Below, in pieces: positions 1 through 12,203 of a DNA stretch of 64,000 bases. The notes beneath the pieces were generated by a model. The model saw only the letters and a program-made list of their open reading frames with translations, did no database searches and was not told the DNA's origin. Every line of letters begins with the position of its first letter. Positions within the stretch are counted from its first letter, which is position 1. The translations under genes and the position numbers were made by a program. This DNA is from Nephrocerus scutellatus (lineage: Eukaryota; Arthropoda; Insecta; Diptera; Pipunculidae): NCBI GenBank assembly GCA_947095585.1, contig OX352763.1, positions 43,140,010 through 43,204,009 on the forward strand, given 5' to 3'.

Positions 1-890
1 ACTAGTCTATATAATGAAAGACAGACGGGCATTTCATTTATAGAGTTTCCGTACCAATTCCCATTTAGGATTTATGTTACTTTTCCCCAGTAGCATTTGC
101 AACTTTTCAAAATAAATGCCCCTGAAAGGTCGTTTTTTACAAAAATAAAAGCGGAAAATCATTCAGCTTGAACATTGAGAATGATAATAATGTCAATTGT
201 TATTAGAACGTCGGCATGGTGGTAGAACGGAGTTTGTGTTGCAGTTTGAGTAACTCTTCGACACGCAAATAAAAGCCGCATAAGTCGGAATTCTTTAGCG
301 ATACAGCAAAAAAGAAGCTTCAACTGAGTTACCACCGACAAAGTGGACAAACGGTAGTTTTTAGTTTGTTCAAAGTGCGTCATTATAGGAGCCGCCATTG
401 TCGTCAAGTAATCATCATTCCATTTTGTCAATAGAACGTTGCGAAGAAAAGCTTGGTGAGCAATTCTATCAGAAGCACTTAAGACCATTACCACCATTAC
501 TGTTTGAGAAACTTTTCAGTGTACATTATATACATAGGTACATACCTATACATCGTATAAAATTCACGGTCGCTCGCAACCAAACCGTAGAAGTAAACTT
601 GATGAGTGTCCCAGCAAAGTAGAGGAGAATCGCAGAGTCAAAATAAATTAGTGATAACGAGTTGTCGTTTTGGACTTTGAATTGAAATGAAGATTTGAAA
701 TCTTCTTTTCCTCAAGCGGTCGGTTGTGGAATGAGTTTGAGAATCCTTGAGTTTAAGGTTAACACTGTCATTTTAATGTTCTTAGTTTGATTGTAAGGGC
801 CACGTTATTAGGAAAATATTATCTTTCTAGATTATTTTGTGGTTGGTTTGGCGAGGCACAAGCTGATATGTCTTACTTAAAGTGCGAGTT
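1..890. other. AT-rich DNA without a recognised gene
   Basis: The open frames here are short (at most about 112 codons), overlap on opposite strands and show no motif I recognise. I see no clear repeat or RNA gene. Treated as intergenic. Confidence 0.5.
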
Positions 891-894
891 CTTT

Positions 895-1262
895 CCATGT
901 CGATTATTGGTCCGACTGCATGCATTTTTAAAAACTTTTATTTAACTCTGCCCCTTTTAGTCTTTATTTTCGAATATTTTGATGTCCTTTTTAACCACAT
1001 TCCACACGACCTAGAGACCTAAAATTTTGTAAGTTTCTAAGTCTAAAATAGCATTTTTAATATTCCGCGTGCGACGCGTTTTGCGTGTGGGCACTTGTGA
1101 TGGGTTGAACTTTTTTAGATCGCCCTATTTGAGGTACTTTTTACCACCCTCCACAGGACATAGGCGGCTAAAAATTTGTGAGTATCTAAGTCCAAAGAAA
1201 CATTTTTTATACTCCGTGTGTGACGCGTGTCGCGTGAGGCGCATGTGATGGGTTGGAATTTT
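895..1262 (+). repeat. Dispersed repeat with 'CACACGACCTAGAGA' motif, two degenerate units
   Basis: Two degenerate direct units, about 960-1130 and 1130-1262, share a segment about a post-pyrimidine 'CCTTTTTAACCAC' followed by 'CACACGACCTAGAGACC', and then a GC-rich 'GTGCGACGCGT...GATGGGTTG' stretch. The same family recurs at 2291-2660 and 34900-35115. Its position on both sides of the 120 bp array at 1263-2290 suggests either that the array inserted into it or that they form one composite element. Class unknown. Confidence 0.6.
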
Positions 1263-2290
1263 TTAAATTCTCTATATTAACTTCACTTGCCCGTGGGTCG
1301 GGCGTCGGTCGTCTGTCGTGGAATCTTGCGATCAATTTTTAACCCACTTCCCAAAGCCCGATTTTATTGAAATTTTGCACACATGTGTATTTCCGGAGAC
1401 AACACTTTCTAATAAAATTTGAGGACCCTCGGGCCCCGGGGTCGGGGGGCTCCCATACAAATATTTTACAAAATTTTACTTGATTTTCTTCAAATTTAAT
1501 ATACGCATGTATCTCTGATAGACAACACTTTCTGCAAAAATTTTGGAGCCCCTGGGCCCCAGGTTAGTAGGACCCCATAAAAAATTTTTTAAAAAATAAC
1601 CCGATTTTCTTCAAATTTTATATACGAATGTATCTCTGATAGACAACACTTCTTGTACAAATCTTGGAGACCCCGGGCGCCGGGTTCGTGGGGCCCCATA
1701 AAAATTAAAAAAAAAAATAACCCGATTTTCTTCAAATTTTATAAACACATGTACCTCTAATAGACAACACTTCTTGTAAAAATTTTGGAGACTCTGGGCC
1801 CGGGTTTGTGGGACCCCATAAAATTTTTTTAAAAAAATAACCCGATTTCCCTCAAATTTTATATACGAATTTATCTCTGATAGACAACACTTTTTGTAAA
1901 AATTTTGGAGACCCCGGGCCCCGGGTTCGTAGGGCCCCATAAAAATTTTTAAAAAAAATAACCCGATTTTCTTCAAATTTTATATACGTACGTATTTCCG
2001 ATGAAAAACACTTTTTGTTTTTGTTTTTGGAGTCAACGTGCCCTGAGGCCCAAGCGGTGCCCATTTAAATTTTTTAAAAATTAGCTCGATTTTCTTCAAT
2101 TTTTTAACACATGTGTATGACTGATGGACATAAATTTTTGTAAATTTGTTGGAGTGATAGGGCCCTGAGACCCGTGTCGTGTCCATGTAAATTTTTTAAA
2201 AATTAGCCCGATTTTCTTCAAATTTTAACACATACCCATCTCCTATTAGAGAAGTTACATGAAAAATTTTATTTTTATGGGTTGTTTTTT
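1263..2290 (+). repeat. Tandem array of about seven ~120 bp units with element-like ends
   Basis: The left end is AAATTCTCTATATTAACTTC and the right end is a T-rich ATGGGTTGTTTTTTTT preceded by an ATTAGAGAA motif. Between them the anchor GACAACACTTT recurs at about 1398, 1521, 1642, 1763, 1883 and 2004, with a decayed copy near 2123. Each unit has an AT-rich part (CCCGATTTTCTTCAAATTTTA), a CATGTGTAT-like core and a GC-rich block (CCCGGGCCCCGGG type). The units are the same as those in the arms of the palindromic element at 6001-7396, so this is a one-arm member of that family. Open frames across it (for example 1611-1976 on the minus strand) repeat with the unit and are not considered genes. 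Confidence 0.75.
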
Positions 2291-2660
2291 TTTTAATTCT
2301 TTGAGGTCATTTTTAAACCACCTTTCACACGACGTAGAGAGCTGAAATTTTGTGTCTAAGTCCATTTTTTATATTCCGCTGGTGATGTGTATTTGCGTTT
2401 CTCATGTGTCGCGTGTGATAAGTTGGAAATGCCGCCATTTTTTGGTTTTTTGATGTATTTTAAACCTCCTTAATATCCCTTGTGTGACGCGTGTCGTGAG
2501 TCGTGTGTAGCGCGAGGAAAAAATGAAATACTTTGAAAATGGCCCCGACCTCAAGAACTTATATTTTGGCGATTATTACCAAATAATTAAGGACTGTGTG
2601 CGTGTGTATTAAAAAAATTGTGAACCTGAAAAACTAAGTTTTTTTTTATTTACTTGCTTT
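2291..2660 (+). repeat. Second copy of the 'CGACCTAGAGA' dispersed repeat
   Basis: Contains GAGGTCATTTTTAAACCACC, CACACGACGTAGAGAGCTG and the GTGTGACGCGTGTCG stretch seen at 895-1262, and ends with a GAAAAACTAAG...TTTACTTG segment that is also found just before the LOA element near 35100. The copies are clearly diverged. No coding potential seen. Confidence 0.55.
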
Positions 2661-2732
2661 TAGTGATTTAGTTAATAACTTAATGCGGGAAGAATGCTGT
2701 AAATTGCTGATGTGATAATTATATGATAAAGT

Positions 2733-3602
2733 TTGGATTATGCGATGTGCTTCGCGCAGCTTAATCTACAGGAAACGGAGAAATTCGTTGGATTCTTACA
2801 TCTCAACTCAAACATCTTGACTACGCTGACGCCTTTGTTTACTCTCACACAGGATTATGGAGCTGCACCAACTGACAACAAATGTGGAAAGGGAGCCAAA
2901 TGTTGCAGGTTTATAGATTAATACTGCCAAAACCGAAATCATCAACCTCGGCACTAACTCAGTAACTCAAGTTAACATTGCTGGACAACCGGTAGAGAGA
3001 GTAGAGAGTTTCCAATATCTTGAGAGTACAGGACATTTTCAACCGAATCGGCAAATCCAAATCAGTGTTTGGAATGATGTCCATAATATGGCGAAGCAAT
3101 GCGATCAGCTTAAACACCAAGCTGCGACTGTTCCGTTCAAATGTTGAAGCTGTGCTGTTGTATGGGTGCAGCACTTGGAAGGTGACCGCTACTATCACAA
3201 AAAGATTACAAACGTTCGTAAATAGGTGCCTATGGAATATCTTAAGGGTTTTCTGGCCTAACCGTATCTCTAACGAACATCTTTACCAGAGAACGGGTCA
3301 GGAACCAATAGGCACAACCATCCAACGACGTAAGTGGCAGTGGATTGGTCATACACTCCGAAAAGGCGACAGTTCCATAGAAAACTACGCAATGCAATGG
3401 AATCTGTTATCTCACGATGGTAGAAGAACGGGTCGTCTGAGAAATATATGGCGCAGAACAGTTGAGGACGAGTCACGGCAGTTGGGGAAGAGTTGGAGAG
3501 AGCTGAAGCGCATTGCCAGGAACCACACGCGATGGCGCGTAGGCGTAGTAGAGACCCTAGGAGCCTCAATGGGTTATATGACATAAGTAAGTAAGTAAGT
3601 AA
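2733..3602 (+). pseudogene. RTE-clade LINE (family A), 3' end of the reverse transcriptase ORF with tail
   Basis: The open frame 3020-3586 (188 codons) encodes the region after the RT palm: LNTKLRLFRSNVEAVLLYGC, TWKVTATITKRLQTFVNRCL, WPNRISNEHL, RRKWQWIGHTLRKG and a final RRTVEDE. These are the C-terminal signatures of RTE-clade LINEs. Upstream, 2788-3000 is the degraded region around the YADD palm motif; the bases still read 'GACTACGCTGACG' but the frame is broken. The element ends in a short (TAAG)n tail at 3584-3602, typical of RTE elements, which usually end in short tandem repeats instead of long poly(A). The endonuclease and most of RT are absent, so this is a 5'-truncated dead copy. 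Relatives lie at 22424-22922, 26216-26714 and 61031-63027, all in the opposite orientation. Confidence 0.88.
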
Positions 3603-5110
3603 ATGCTCAATAAAACTTTAATTAAACCTAGTATTGTGATGCTTACAACATTTCTTTAACAACTGTTTTTTGAATAAAAACTGTGAAAAGTCATGGAGAT
3701 TAAGAAATGGAATCCTGAATTTCGAGAAAATATCAAAGCCAACATGATGCAAACCAATCTGTGATGGCTCATAAGATTCTATCTACCAATAGAAACAATT
3801 TCTTTAAATGGCCCAGATTTATGTAAACCCTGCTTAACTGATACTTAGAGCATATTTCAGTGAGAATATATCTCCCCAACCATGAAAATAAAACCTTGTA
3901 CAATTATTTTGCATGCTGTGTGTGGCGTTCCACTTGATCCATCTAGATCTATATGATCAATTTAACTTCAGCCAATTAATTCCGAAAGCACCAGCATTTA
4001 TCTCATAAACTTAGGCCTATCGAAACATCAATGGATGCTGACGCGTGTGTGTTCGTGTTTTTATGTGGGCAAGGAAATTTTAATTACGACCGTAAATCAT
4101 GTCAACTAAAAACATCTGCGACGGATGAACGACGAATAAAGAAAAACTGGAATATAAAAGGGTTTAGCTTTCAATGAGGACGTATTTCTAGCCTGACGTA
4201 CGTCAACTGGGTAATTTGTGTATGTAATATACCATTTCGGAGGACATTGCTATTCGCACTTCTGCTTCCTCTATTCCCTTGGTTGATTTAGTTTTTCCAT
4301 TTTCTTTCGTTGCTTTCGAAGAGCAACCCACAACTGAAGTTGTAGCTAAAGCTAAACAGAGCGAAGCTATCTCTTGTTCATTTCCACATTATACACGCAT
4401 TCATCAACAGATTTTTAGTAAACGAACAGTAGTTGTAAGGATTTACTCATATAAGCCCCATTAATAAATAAAAATAAAAACAAGTGAACACGTAAGAGAA
4501 AACGGGAGAATGAGTGAGTGAGAAGTGAGAGTATAGTGTGGAGTCAAATGGCAAACAACACAGATAAAAAACATGGGGATGGAAAACTGAACCAAAGGAC
4601 ATGCCATTAAATCCCTTCAGAACTTAATTTATATCCCATAATAATTTTCTAAGCATTTTTGTATATCAAGATGGAAAAAATTTACACAAATATGTGTAAG
4701 TGCACGTGTGTTTCTGTGTGTTTTCTAACAGTATTACCGCCGACTTGGCGAACATATCGCTTCTCGGGTTGATATATCGCTGAATGACTTGCACATAAAA
4801 TGCAGTAAACGGTTTACATACATATAACTCTGAAGAAAACAAGAAAGAAGCATATATTGGAAGTTTAAATAAAAACCAAACGAAAGATAAAAAAACAACC
4901 CATAAAAATTTTTCATTTAAATTCTCCAATAACCAAAAGTATACTGAATTCCACTATACATTTCGAAATATAAAAACACATGCGAAGCACTGCAACCCAA
5001 CAACAAAACAACCTCAATCGTAAAGCAACCAGCGCTGCTCACAGCGCACAAGTGCACACATACAGTCATTATAGTATGACATCATTTGATGTCGCATATG
5101 GAAAAAAATA
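3603..5110. other. Unannotated stretch, no gene recognised
   Basis: AT-rich sequence with only short open frames lacking known motifs. A small piece at about 4885-4925 (ACAACCCATAAAAATTTTTC then AATTCTCCAAT) matches the outer end of the palindromic repeat family. Confidence 0.4.
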
Positions 5111-5111
5111 T

Positions 5112-5268
5112 TGGTATGGGAGCCCCCCGACCCCGCGGGCCGATCACTTTCAAATTTAAAAAAAAGGTTGTCATAGGATATACACATGTGTGCAAAGTTT
5201 GAATACAATCGGGCTTTAGGAAGTGGGTTAAAAATTGATCACAAAATTTGGTATGCCCGCCAGCCACA
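5112..5268 (-). repeat. Palindromic-family arm fragment, reverse orientation
   Basis: Reads TATGGGAGCCCCCCGACCCC, then a CACATGTGT core, then the AGGAAGTGGGTTAAAAATTG block, which is the reverse complement of the first arm unit at 1290-1440. It faces the forward arm that starts at 5393, so the two could pair. Confidence 0.65.
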
Positions 5269-5392
5269 AAAGCATCTGTAACTGCGGTTGTGGGAATTGG
5301 AAAACAAATGATAGCTTTTTTTATGTAGCCTCAGTTAACCTCAATACAGTTAACCCGCATTTTGCTAATATTTTGAAGTCTTTTTAAATTCT

Positions 5393-6000
5393 CTATATTA
5401 ACTTCGCGTGCCCGTGGCTGGTTGGATGACTGGCTGGTCAGATCTTTTGATAAATTTTTACGACACTTCCTAAAGACCGATTTTATTCAAATTTTGCACA
5501 CATGTGTATTTCCGATTTCAATACTTTCTTTTAAAATTTTGGGCCCCTCGGGCCTCGGGGTCTGGGGACTTCCATATAAATATTTTACAAAATTTACTCG
5601 ATTGTCTTCAAATTTTATACGCATGTGTATCTCCGATGGACAACATTTTTTATAAAAATTTGGAAGTGCTCGGGCCTCGGGTGCTGGGGGCACCAATAAA
5701 AATTTATAAAAAAGGGACCCTATTTTCTTAAAATATTATACGCATGTGTATCTCAGTTGGAAAAAACTTTTTGTAAAAATTTGGTAGTGATCGGTCGGGC
5801 CCTGGTGCGGGGGCACCAATACAAATTTTATACAAAAAGGACCCGTTCAAATTTTATAAACATGTGTATCTCTGATTGACAACACTTTTTGTAAAAATTT
5901 GGAAGTGATCGGGCCCCGGGGTCGGGGGACTTCTATACAATTTTTTTTAAAAATATTCCCGATTTTCTCCGATTAGAGATTTACAAGAAAAATTTTAATT
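5393..6000 (+). repeat. Palindromic-family arm with about five ~115-120 bp units
   Basis: Starts with AATTCTCTATATTAACTTCG, then GTGGCTGGTTGGATGACTGG, and continues as degenerate units marked by CATGTGTATCTC and GGGCC(T/C)CGGG blocks. It stops at a GATTAGAGATTTACAAG motif near 5970, directly before the next element's AAATTCTCTATATTAACTT. Two family members therefore sit head to tail. Non-coding. Confidence 0.7.
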
Positions 6001-7396
6001 TTTAAATTCTCTATATTAACTTACCACGTGCACTCGGCTGGGTGGCTAGCTGGCTGGTCAGATTTTCTGATAAATTTTTAACCCACTTCGCAAAGCCCGA
6101 TTTTATTGAAATTTTGCACACATTTATATTTCCGGTGACAATACTTTCTATTAAATTTTTGAAGTGATCGTGCCTCGGGGTCGGGGGCTCATACAAATTT
6201 AAAATAAAAATTACCCGATTTTTTTCAAATTTTACACACATGGTTAGGTATACCCAATAAACAATACTTTTTCTAAAATTTGGTAGTGATCGGGCCCCGG
6301 GTTCGGCCGCAAGGCCGTTATACATTTTTTTAATTTCTTATAGTGGCATCAGATACCGTCGTACTTTAATGACTGTGTGCGGTGTGTGCTGCGCAGTCGG
6401 CTGCGCTGCTTGGTTTGGTAGTGGATTTTGATTGCAAAATCTATTCTGCCTGTTCATGGAAGCACTACGAGTTTGCGTCGCCACATTTTTAACTCGGCAC
6501 TTACACGGTTATTAATAATGTCATTATTTCTAATAATGAACGAAAACAGAAAATTTCTGTTTCACATCAGGAGGAGAAAATAATTGAAAGAGACATTTGA
6601 CATCAGATGTCAAATTTGAAAATGCTCAGATAATTTTATTCTGAGCACTTAGAGCACGCTCATACTCTGAGCAAATAAGAAACACGAGCATTTTTCTTGA
6701 GAACTCTTTGACTGCTCTGAACTAATTTATGAAAACGCCAAATGACAGAATATTGCGAAAACTTGTTGTTCTATCTGTAAGTTGATATCGACAACAAAAA
6801 ACGACATCAATAAGAATACAATTTAGTAAATAAGTAAGTTGAATTAAGCATAAAACATTTATGTCTCTCTCTCCAACACCAAAACCAAGCAGCGCAGCAC
6901 ACACCGCACACAGTCATTAAAGTACGACGGTATCTGATGCCACTAAATGATATTTAAAAAAATGTATAAGGGCCTTGCGGCCGAACCCGGGGCCCGATCA
7001 CTTCCAAATTAAAAGAAAGTATTGTCACTGGAAATATACATGTGTACAAAATTTCAGGAAAATCGGGTTTTAGGAAGTGCATTAAAAATTGATAATTAAA
7101 AAAAATGTATGGGAGCCCCCCGACCCCGGCGCCCGATCGCTTCAAAAATTTTACAAAAAGTTTTGTCCATCGGAGATACACATGCGTATAGAATGTGAGG
7201 AAAATCGGGAACTTTTTTCATATAATTTGTATGGGTGCCCCCCCGACCCAGGTGCCCGATCTCTCCAAAAAAAAATTACAAAAAGTATTTTCCATCGGAG
7301 ACACACATTTGTATAACGTTTTAAGAAAATCGGGTAAATTTTTTAAAATATTAAAGCCAGCCAATTGCACGCAAAGTTAATATAGAGAATTTTAAA
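6001..7396. mobile_element. Palindromic (foldback-like) element, about 1.4 kb
   Basis: The left end (AAATTCTCTATATTAACTT at about 6003) and the right end (AAGTTAATATAGAGAATTTT near 7375-7394) are inverted. Moving inward, the arms also match inverted: the GGGCC/CGGG units, then GGTTCGGCCGCAAGGCC (about 6301) against GGCCTTGCGGCCGAACC (about 6970), then GGCATCAGATACCGTCGTAC (6347) against its complement near 6925. The centre (about 6575-6890) carries a shared module with the palindrome TTTGACATCAGATGTCAAA and the inverted pair TGCTCAGAT/ATTCTGAGCA. No transposase is present. The structure resembles foldback-type DNA elements whose long inverted ends are built of tandem units; the class is inference. 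Confidence 0.75.
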
Positions 7397-7489
7397 ACAA
7401 ACTAAAATAAAGAAGGTATAGGAACATAAGTAAAAAGAAAGAAAGAAAGGATGGAGTAATAGAAAGCAGGGTTCATGGGGGAATTATTG

Positions 7490-7640
7490 CAAATTATAAT
7501 GATCGTAGATAGCCCTCCGGAAGCGCGATGCGTTAGCTATTAATTTTAGAGAAGGCGGCAATGAGTTCCACAGTCGGATGGCATGAACGAGAAAGTGCCT
7601 TGAGGAATTAAGAAAATTATATTTCGGTATTATAATCATA
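7490..7640 (-). pseudogene. LINE reverse-transcriptase C-terminal relic (CR1/Jockey type)
   Basis: Read on the minus strand, the frame gives HFLVHAIRLWNSLPPSLKLI followed by ANASRFRRAIYD. The motif R-LWNSLPxxLK...F+-A is the usual C-terminus of CR1/Jockey-type reverse transcriptases. It is too short to be in the list of longer open frames, and nothing else of the element is visible around it. I take it as a 5'-truncated dead fragment. Confidence 0.65.
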
Positions 7641-9400
7641 TCTTAAACCAGATAAAAACACCCAGAGATATACAGAAACGTTTAACTCATATCGCTTTAC
7701 TGACCTAACCTTAGAAATTGAAAATGGAAAATGCGAAAAACTTTTAAATTTTTTGGTTTTCTTAAATTTTTAAATTTCTCTCCTAAATTCCTATTTTTTG
7801 AGCCCAATTTGGAGGAAATCTTTGTGTATGAGAGCGTTATATGGAACTACAGCTTCATTTGGTTGTTACACTTATGCTTTATGCTTATGCGTCTATTGCT
7901 CGTAAAATGTCCCGTCGAGGAAGCAACATAACCACAAGCACAATCAGTAGCAGATGAGGAATATAATACGACAAAGCGTTCTGTCTCGGTTATCATTCTA
8001 GTGATGTGAAAATACCCTGCAGTGCAGCAGTAAGCAATGAACGCCTCCATAAACCCTTATGTGTCTTCTCCTGTGTTACTGGTATATTACTGACAGACTG
8101 TTAACGCCACGGCAGGATGCTTTAAATATGAGGCTATAAACGCGAAGGTGTCCGTCTACGAATTTTGTTCAGCACATTGCAGTCACAAAACAAGCATTGT
8201 CAGCGCTGAGTGAAAATAATATCGTACATAGGAAACTGTGCATCATCTGTCCAATCGTGTGGCTTCTGTTTTCCTTACATTTAGCAAAATTCAAATGCAT
8301 TTTCGTTGTTTCTTCGGCGAGTTTTTGCTGCATATGTTCACCATTTTGTTTCCATGCTGAATTCTGAATTGTCCGGGTTTTGTGTTATATACAGTGTACG
8401 TCTTCTGTCTTTTCAGTGCGAGGATATAACTACTTATCTGTTAATTTCTGAGAGGTTTTGTTTTGTGTGAGCAATGTATTTGCATTGTACTGCAATGTTC
8501 CGGCTAACCACATTGGTACATACCCATCAAGCCACAAATAGAATAGTATAATGGACAAAATTGATGCCTAGAGTACATTTCAAATTTTGTAAACGAAGCT
8601 TTAAAACTAAAGTATAAAGTTCTTTGAAATGGTTTGAAGGACGGACGAACGGGAGTTGTTACCAGGAAATAATGTTGATATAGAAAGTGTAACTAATTTT
8701 TCACTCAATCAAATTTTTATTATTGTTCCTCTTTGTGCTGCCTTATTCATTCAATTCATTTTATTTATTTTTGAATAGTTTTAAAAGTTTTTTTTTCGAA
8801 GCTGAGCGCATTTCTGAAAGATGTTCTTTAGGAATTTATTAACAACTAGGAGTGCCCACGGTTCCGCTCGTCCTCTCATCTTTACCACTACCACAGTCTT
8901 ATAAAAGCCCCTTCTCCCATCGACCAAACCCTTGTAACGAAGTTGATATAATCTAATTATTAATTTGGATTAAATCACCTTTATCACACACCATATCTCA
9001 AAAATACACCAGAATTATAAATTATAAAACATTACTATTAATATAAAAACTCCTGTAAATATAAAGGGTGTATCCGTTAAGGTGACAAATACTTAAAGTG
9101 GTGATTCCTTGATTAAAATCGTGAAAAAAATCGTAAGGGAAGGGGGATCTATTTTCACCCCCTGCGGTGTACGTAGCGTTTTAATGCGAAGACACGTACG
9201 TACTTTTTGCTAACATCACTTCACATTCATGCTGATCACAGCTTTTCCAGAACCCAATCAAATAAGCAGGTCCCACGACCAGCTTCCAGGACAGACTATT
9301 AGGCCAACCAAACCCGACCGCTTGCCTTAGGGGAAAGTGCCCTAAAAAAGTCCAATTACTATGGCAAGCTAAAGCATCCAGGGATGACTGACGAGCTTAG
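7641..9400. other. Unannotated stretch
   Basis: Only short open frames without recognisable motifs. 8040-8600 has mixed composition; 8690-9080 is very AT-rich. No repeat family found elsewhere in the window is seen here. Confidence 0.4.
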
Positions 9401-11540
9401 GCGAACCTAAATCACGCTAAACTTCGCAAGCGGTTTGCCGAGGAAAATATAGCTCTGATCTTATCCAAGAGCCATGGGTTATTAGGGGACTGAGTATACG
9501 TCTACGGAATAAGGCAAGTAAGTTAATCTTTAAATGCGGAAAGTCAGTGCCAAAGGCGGCCTGCTTAATCAGCACGAGTACTAACTTTCTTTCAATTCCA
9601 GAATTCATAACGAAGGACCTGGTGGGCCTGCTAGTAGAAGTCCAGACCGAGAGGGGAACCAAAATATCGTACGTGTTTCAGCATACTTCCCTGGCGACGA
9701 CGAGAACATTCCGCCAACAGAGGTCTAGGAGCTGCCATTGCACTGCAGGAACAAAACCTCCAGTACCTCATAGGATACGATGCCAATGCACATCATGATG
9801 TCATTAATAGTGGCATCAATAGAAGGCGTGAGAGTCTTTTAGAATATCTTATTAGTAGTAATGTAGACATTATAAATAAGGGGTCTGAACCTAAATGAGC
9901 AGTAGTAAATGGACAGGATGTCTCTTCAAAGCTCATAAAGCCCTCGGCGGTAATGGTAACTTTCCTGCGCTTCTACAGAAGACAATTGATCTCACCTTGC
10001 CGGGTATGATTGCTTTATTTAGTATAAGCTACAACTGGGAATACATCCCAACTACCTGAAGATAGGTAAATGCATTCTTTATAGCCAAATCAGGCAATAA
10101 GCCTAGTGAGCTACTTAAATCTTATCTGAATATAAATCTGGGTAGATTTGTCTACCACTCTGCACTCAAGTCAGTTTGCATACAGAAAAAGTTAAAGTAA
10201 AGAAGGTGCCCTTTACTATCTTGTGAAGCAGATAGAAGGAACTTTTCGGTCCAAGGAATGGCTCTGCGTGCATTCCTAGACATTCGATAACACTGGCTAC
10301 GACTCAATAGCAAGAGCAATCAGTAGCAGAGGTATCGACGACTCGACCAATCAATAGATAAGTGCCATGCTCTAAAGTCGAGAAATTACTTCCTCCTCAG
10401 GAGGAGTATCTGTGCCAGTACCATAGTGAAGGGTTGTCCCCAAGGAGGAGTCTTGTCTCCCAACTTTTGTGGTCACTAGTCATCGACAGTTTTCTAGCTG
10501 ATCTACAGAGATCAGGCTACATCGCTTTTGGTTATGCGGATGACCCGATTCTTGTTAGTGCTAAACACATCACGACCATATCTATTGTTATGCAAGGTGC
10601 TTTACTACACATTTTAGAAAGGTGAAGCAGAGAAGGATTATCCATCAATCCTTGCAAAGCCGTTCTACTGCCTTTCACATAAAGCAGGTTGGCCAATCTA
10701 GGACCTTTAACTAACCACCAACCACTTTTAACCACTTTAGTTTATTCCAGTGAGGTTAAATATCTTCGAGTTATCCGTTATATACGGCTTAGCTGGAATT
10801 CTCACATCAAGTCCCCATCGAATAGGCCAATAGGGCCATGTGTGCCAGCAGAAGTCTTTAGGCCAGAGCTTGGGGTCTAAATCCTAAAATGATACACTGG
10901 ATGATACAATTATGTTAAGGCCTATTATCACGTACGCGGCTATCGTTTGGTGGTCAAAAGTTCTTAAACGGACAACGGCAAATAAGCTTCAGAAGTTTCA
11001 AAGAATATCACGAATGTCATGCGTACCCTACGGCGGCATTAGAAGCTGTCATAGGGTTTCACCCTTACAAATCTTTATTAAGAATATCGCCGGTAGATGC
11101 GCTATTAAGCTGCAGCTAGAATACAGGAATAAACCTGGTGACCATGAGGGACACTTAAAAATACTTTATTTAATTCCCGAAAGAGACATGTTATACACTA
11201 GCCCAGACATTAAAGTCAGGGGGGTACTGTTTCGGCAGGTTGAGTTAAAAAAATTGGACCGTGCAAACTGGTCTTATGGTGTTCCGACACTGGACGCTAG
11301 AGGTCTGATCTGGTTCACAAATGGATCGAAGATGGAATGAGTCTCACGGTTTTGCAGGCCGAACTCCATGCCATCAAGCTCTGTGCTAGGATAAACTTTA
11401 GTAAAGGCATTAGGGGCGCAATAATATATATCTTTACAGATAGCAAGACCCCTGGCATCACTTAAAGCGCTTAATGGATTGTTAATCAGTTAAAAGTTGG
11501 TACGATGCACTGCCTTCTCTTGACAGACAAAACAGGGTGA
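9400..11540 (+). pseudogene. Decayed LOA/I-like LINE: endonuclease, RT and RNase H remnants
   Basis: Translating across frames shows the domains of one LINE ORF2 in order. Endonuclease: 'RFAEENIALI' near 9430, PEFITKDLVGLLVE at about 9600, AYFPGDDEN near 9690, and a GYDANAHHDV motif near 9775. RT: a VPKEESCL/'LSP' remnant near 10435, and FGYADDPILVS at about 10528 (palm YADD intact in sequence). Thumb: PIITYAAIVWWSKV at 10918. RNase H start: LIWFTNGSK at about 11307. Many frameshifts and stops break it, and the RT fingers are partly deleted. The domain order and the DANAHH motif match the better-kept LOA-type element at 35134-40560, though the copies are far apart in sequence. Confidence 0.78.
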
Positions 11541-12203
11541 AACTCGGTACAATGCGTAGCAGTCATAAGGCATAGGTTTGTGTTAAAGCTAGAACGCGAT
11601 TTTTTATTAATCAGCATTGGTATTTATATTTTCTTATCCAATATCCAAAGGATAATAGGATACACTAATACTAATACATATGTCTATGATTTTAAATTCT
11701 ATGGAAAATTGCTAATAGCTACTAAGCATATGCAAATCGGAATGCAAATACACAAATTCCTAATATACTCAACAAATATATGTTTGCATTACAGAACATT
11801 GATTTTTATTATTTTAGGGGTCCGATCGTCTCATCCGTGAACGAATCAGCTATTTTACGAACAACGATTACTTGATACGTCATACGTCATGCGAACGAAA
11901 ATATTTGGATTTTGTCATACGAATGCTCACGGAACGTAATTTTGTAAAATGGAGTAGTACATATATTGTAGTAGTGCAAACGTCAAGTAGAGGCTATTTG
12001 TAAAAAAAACAAGTTAACAGCAATCGGTGAAAGAATACGAAACCATAAGACATTCTCTTTCGAATTAATTTTATAATTTTTTAACATTTATTGTTCACTC
12101 AAAAAATCATACAAACTATCAGTTAGTCCTATAAAAAATATGTTAAATTAATGTTTGTTTATATCGCTTTTTTTATAATATTCAAGTACATATAAATAAA
12201 TAC

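Noticed and set aside
159..622. Overlapping frames on opposite strands at the window start
   Set aside because: No motifs and no codon-use signal; likely random open frames.
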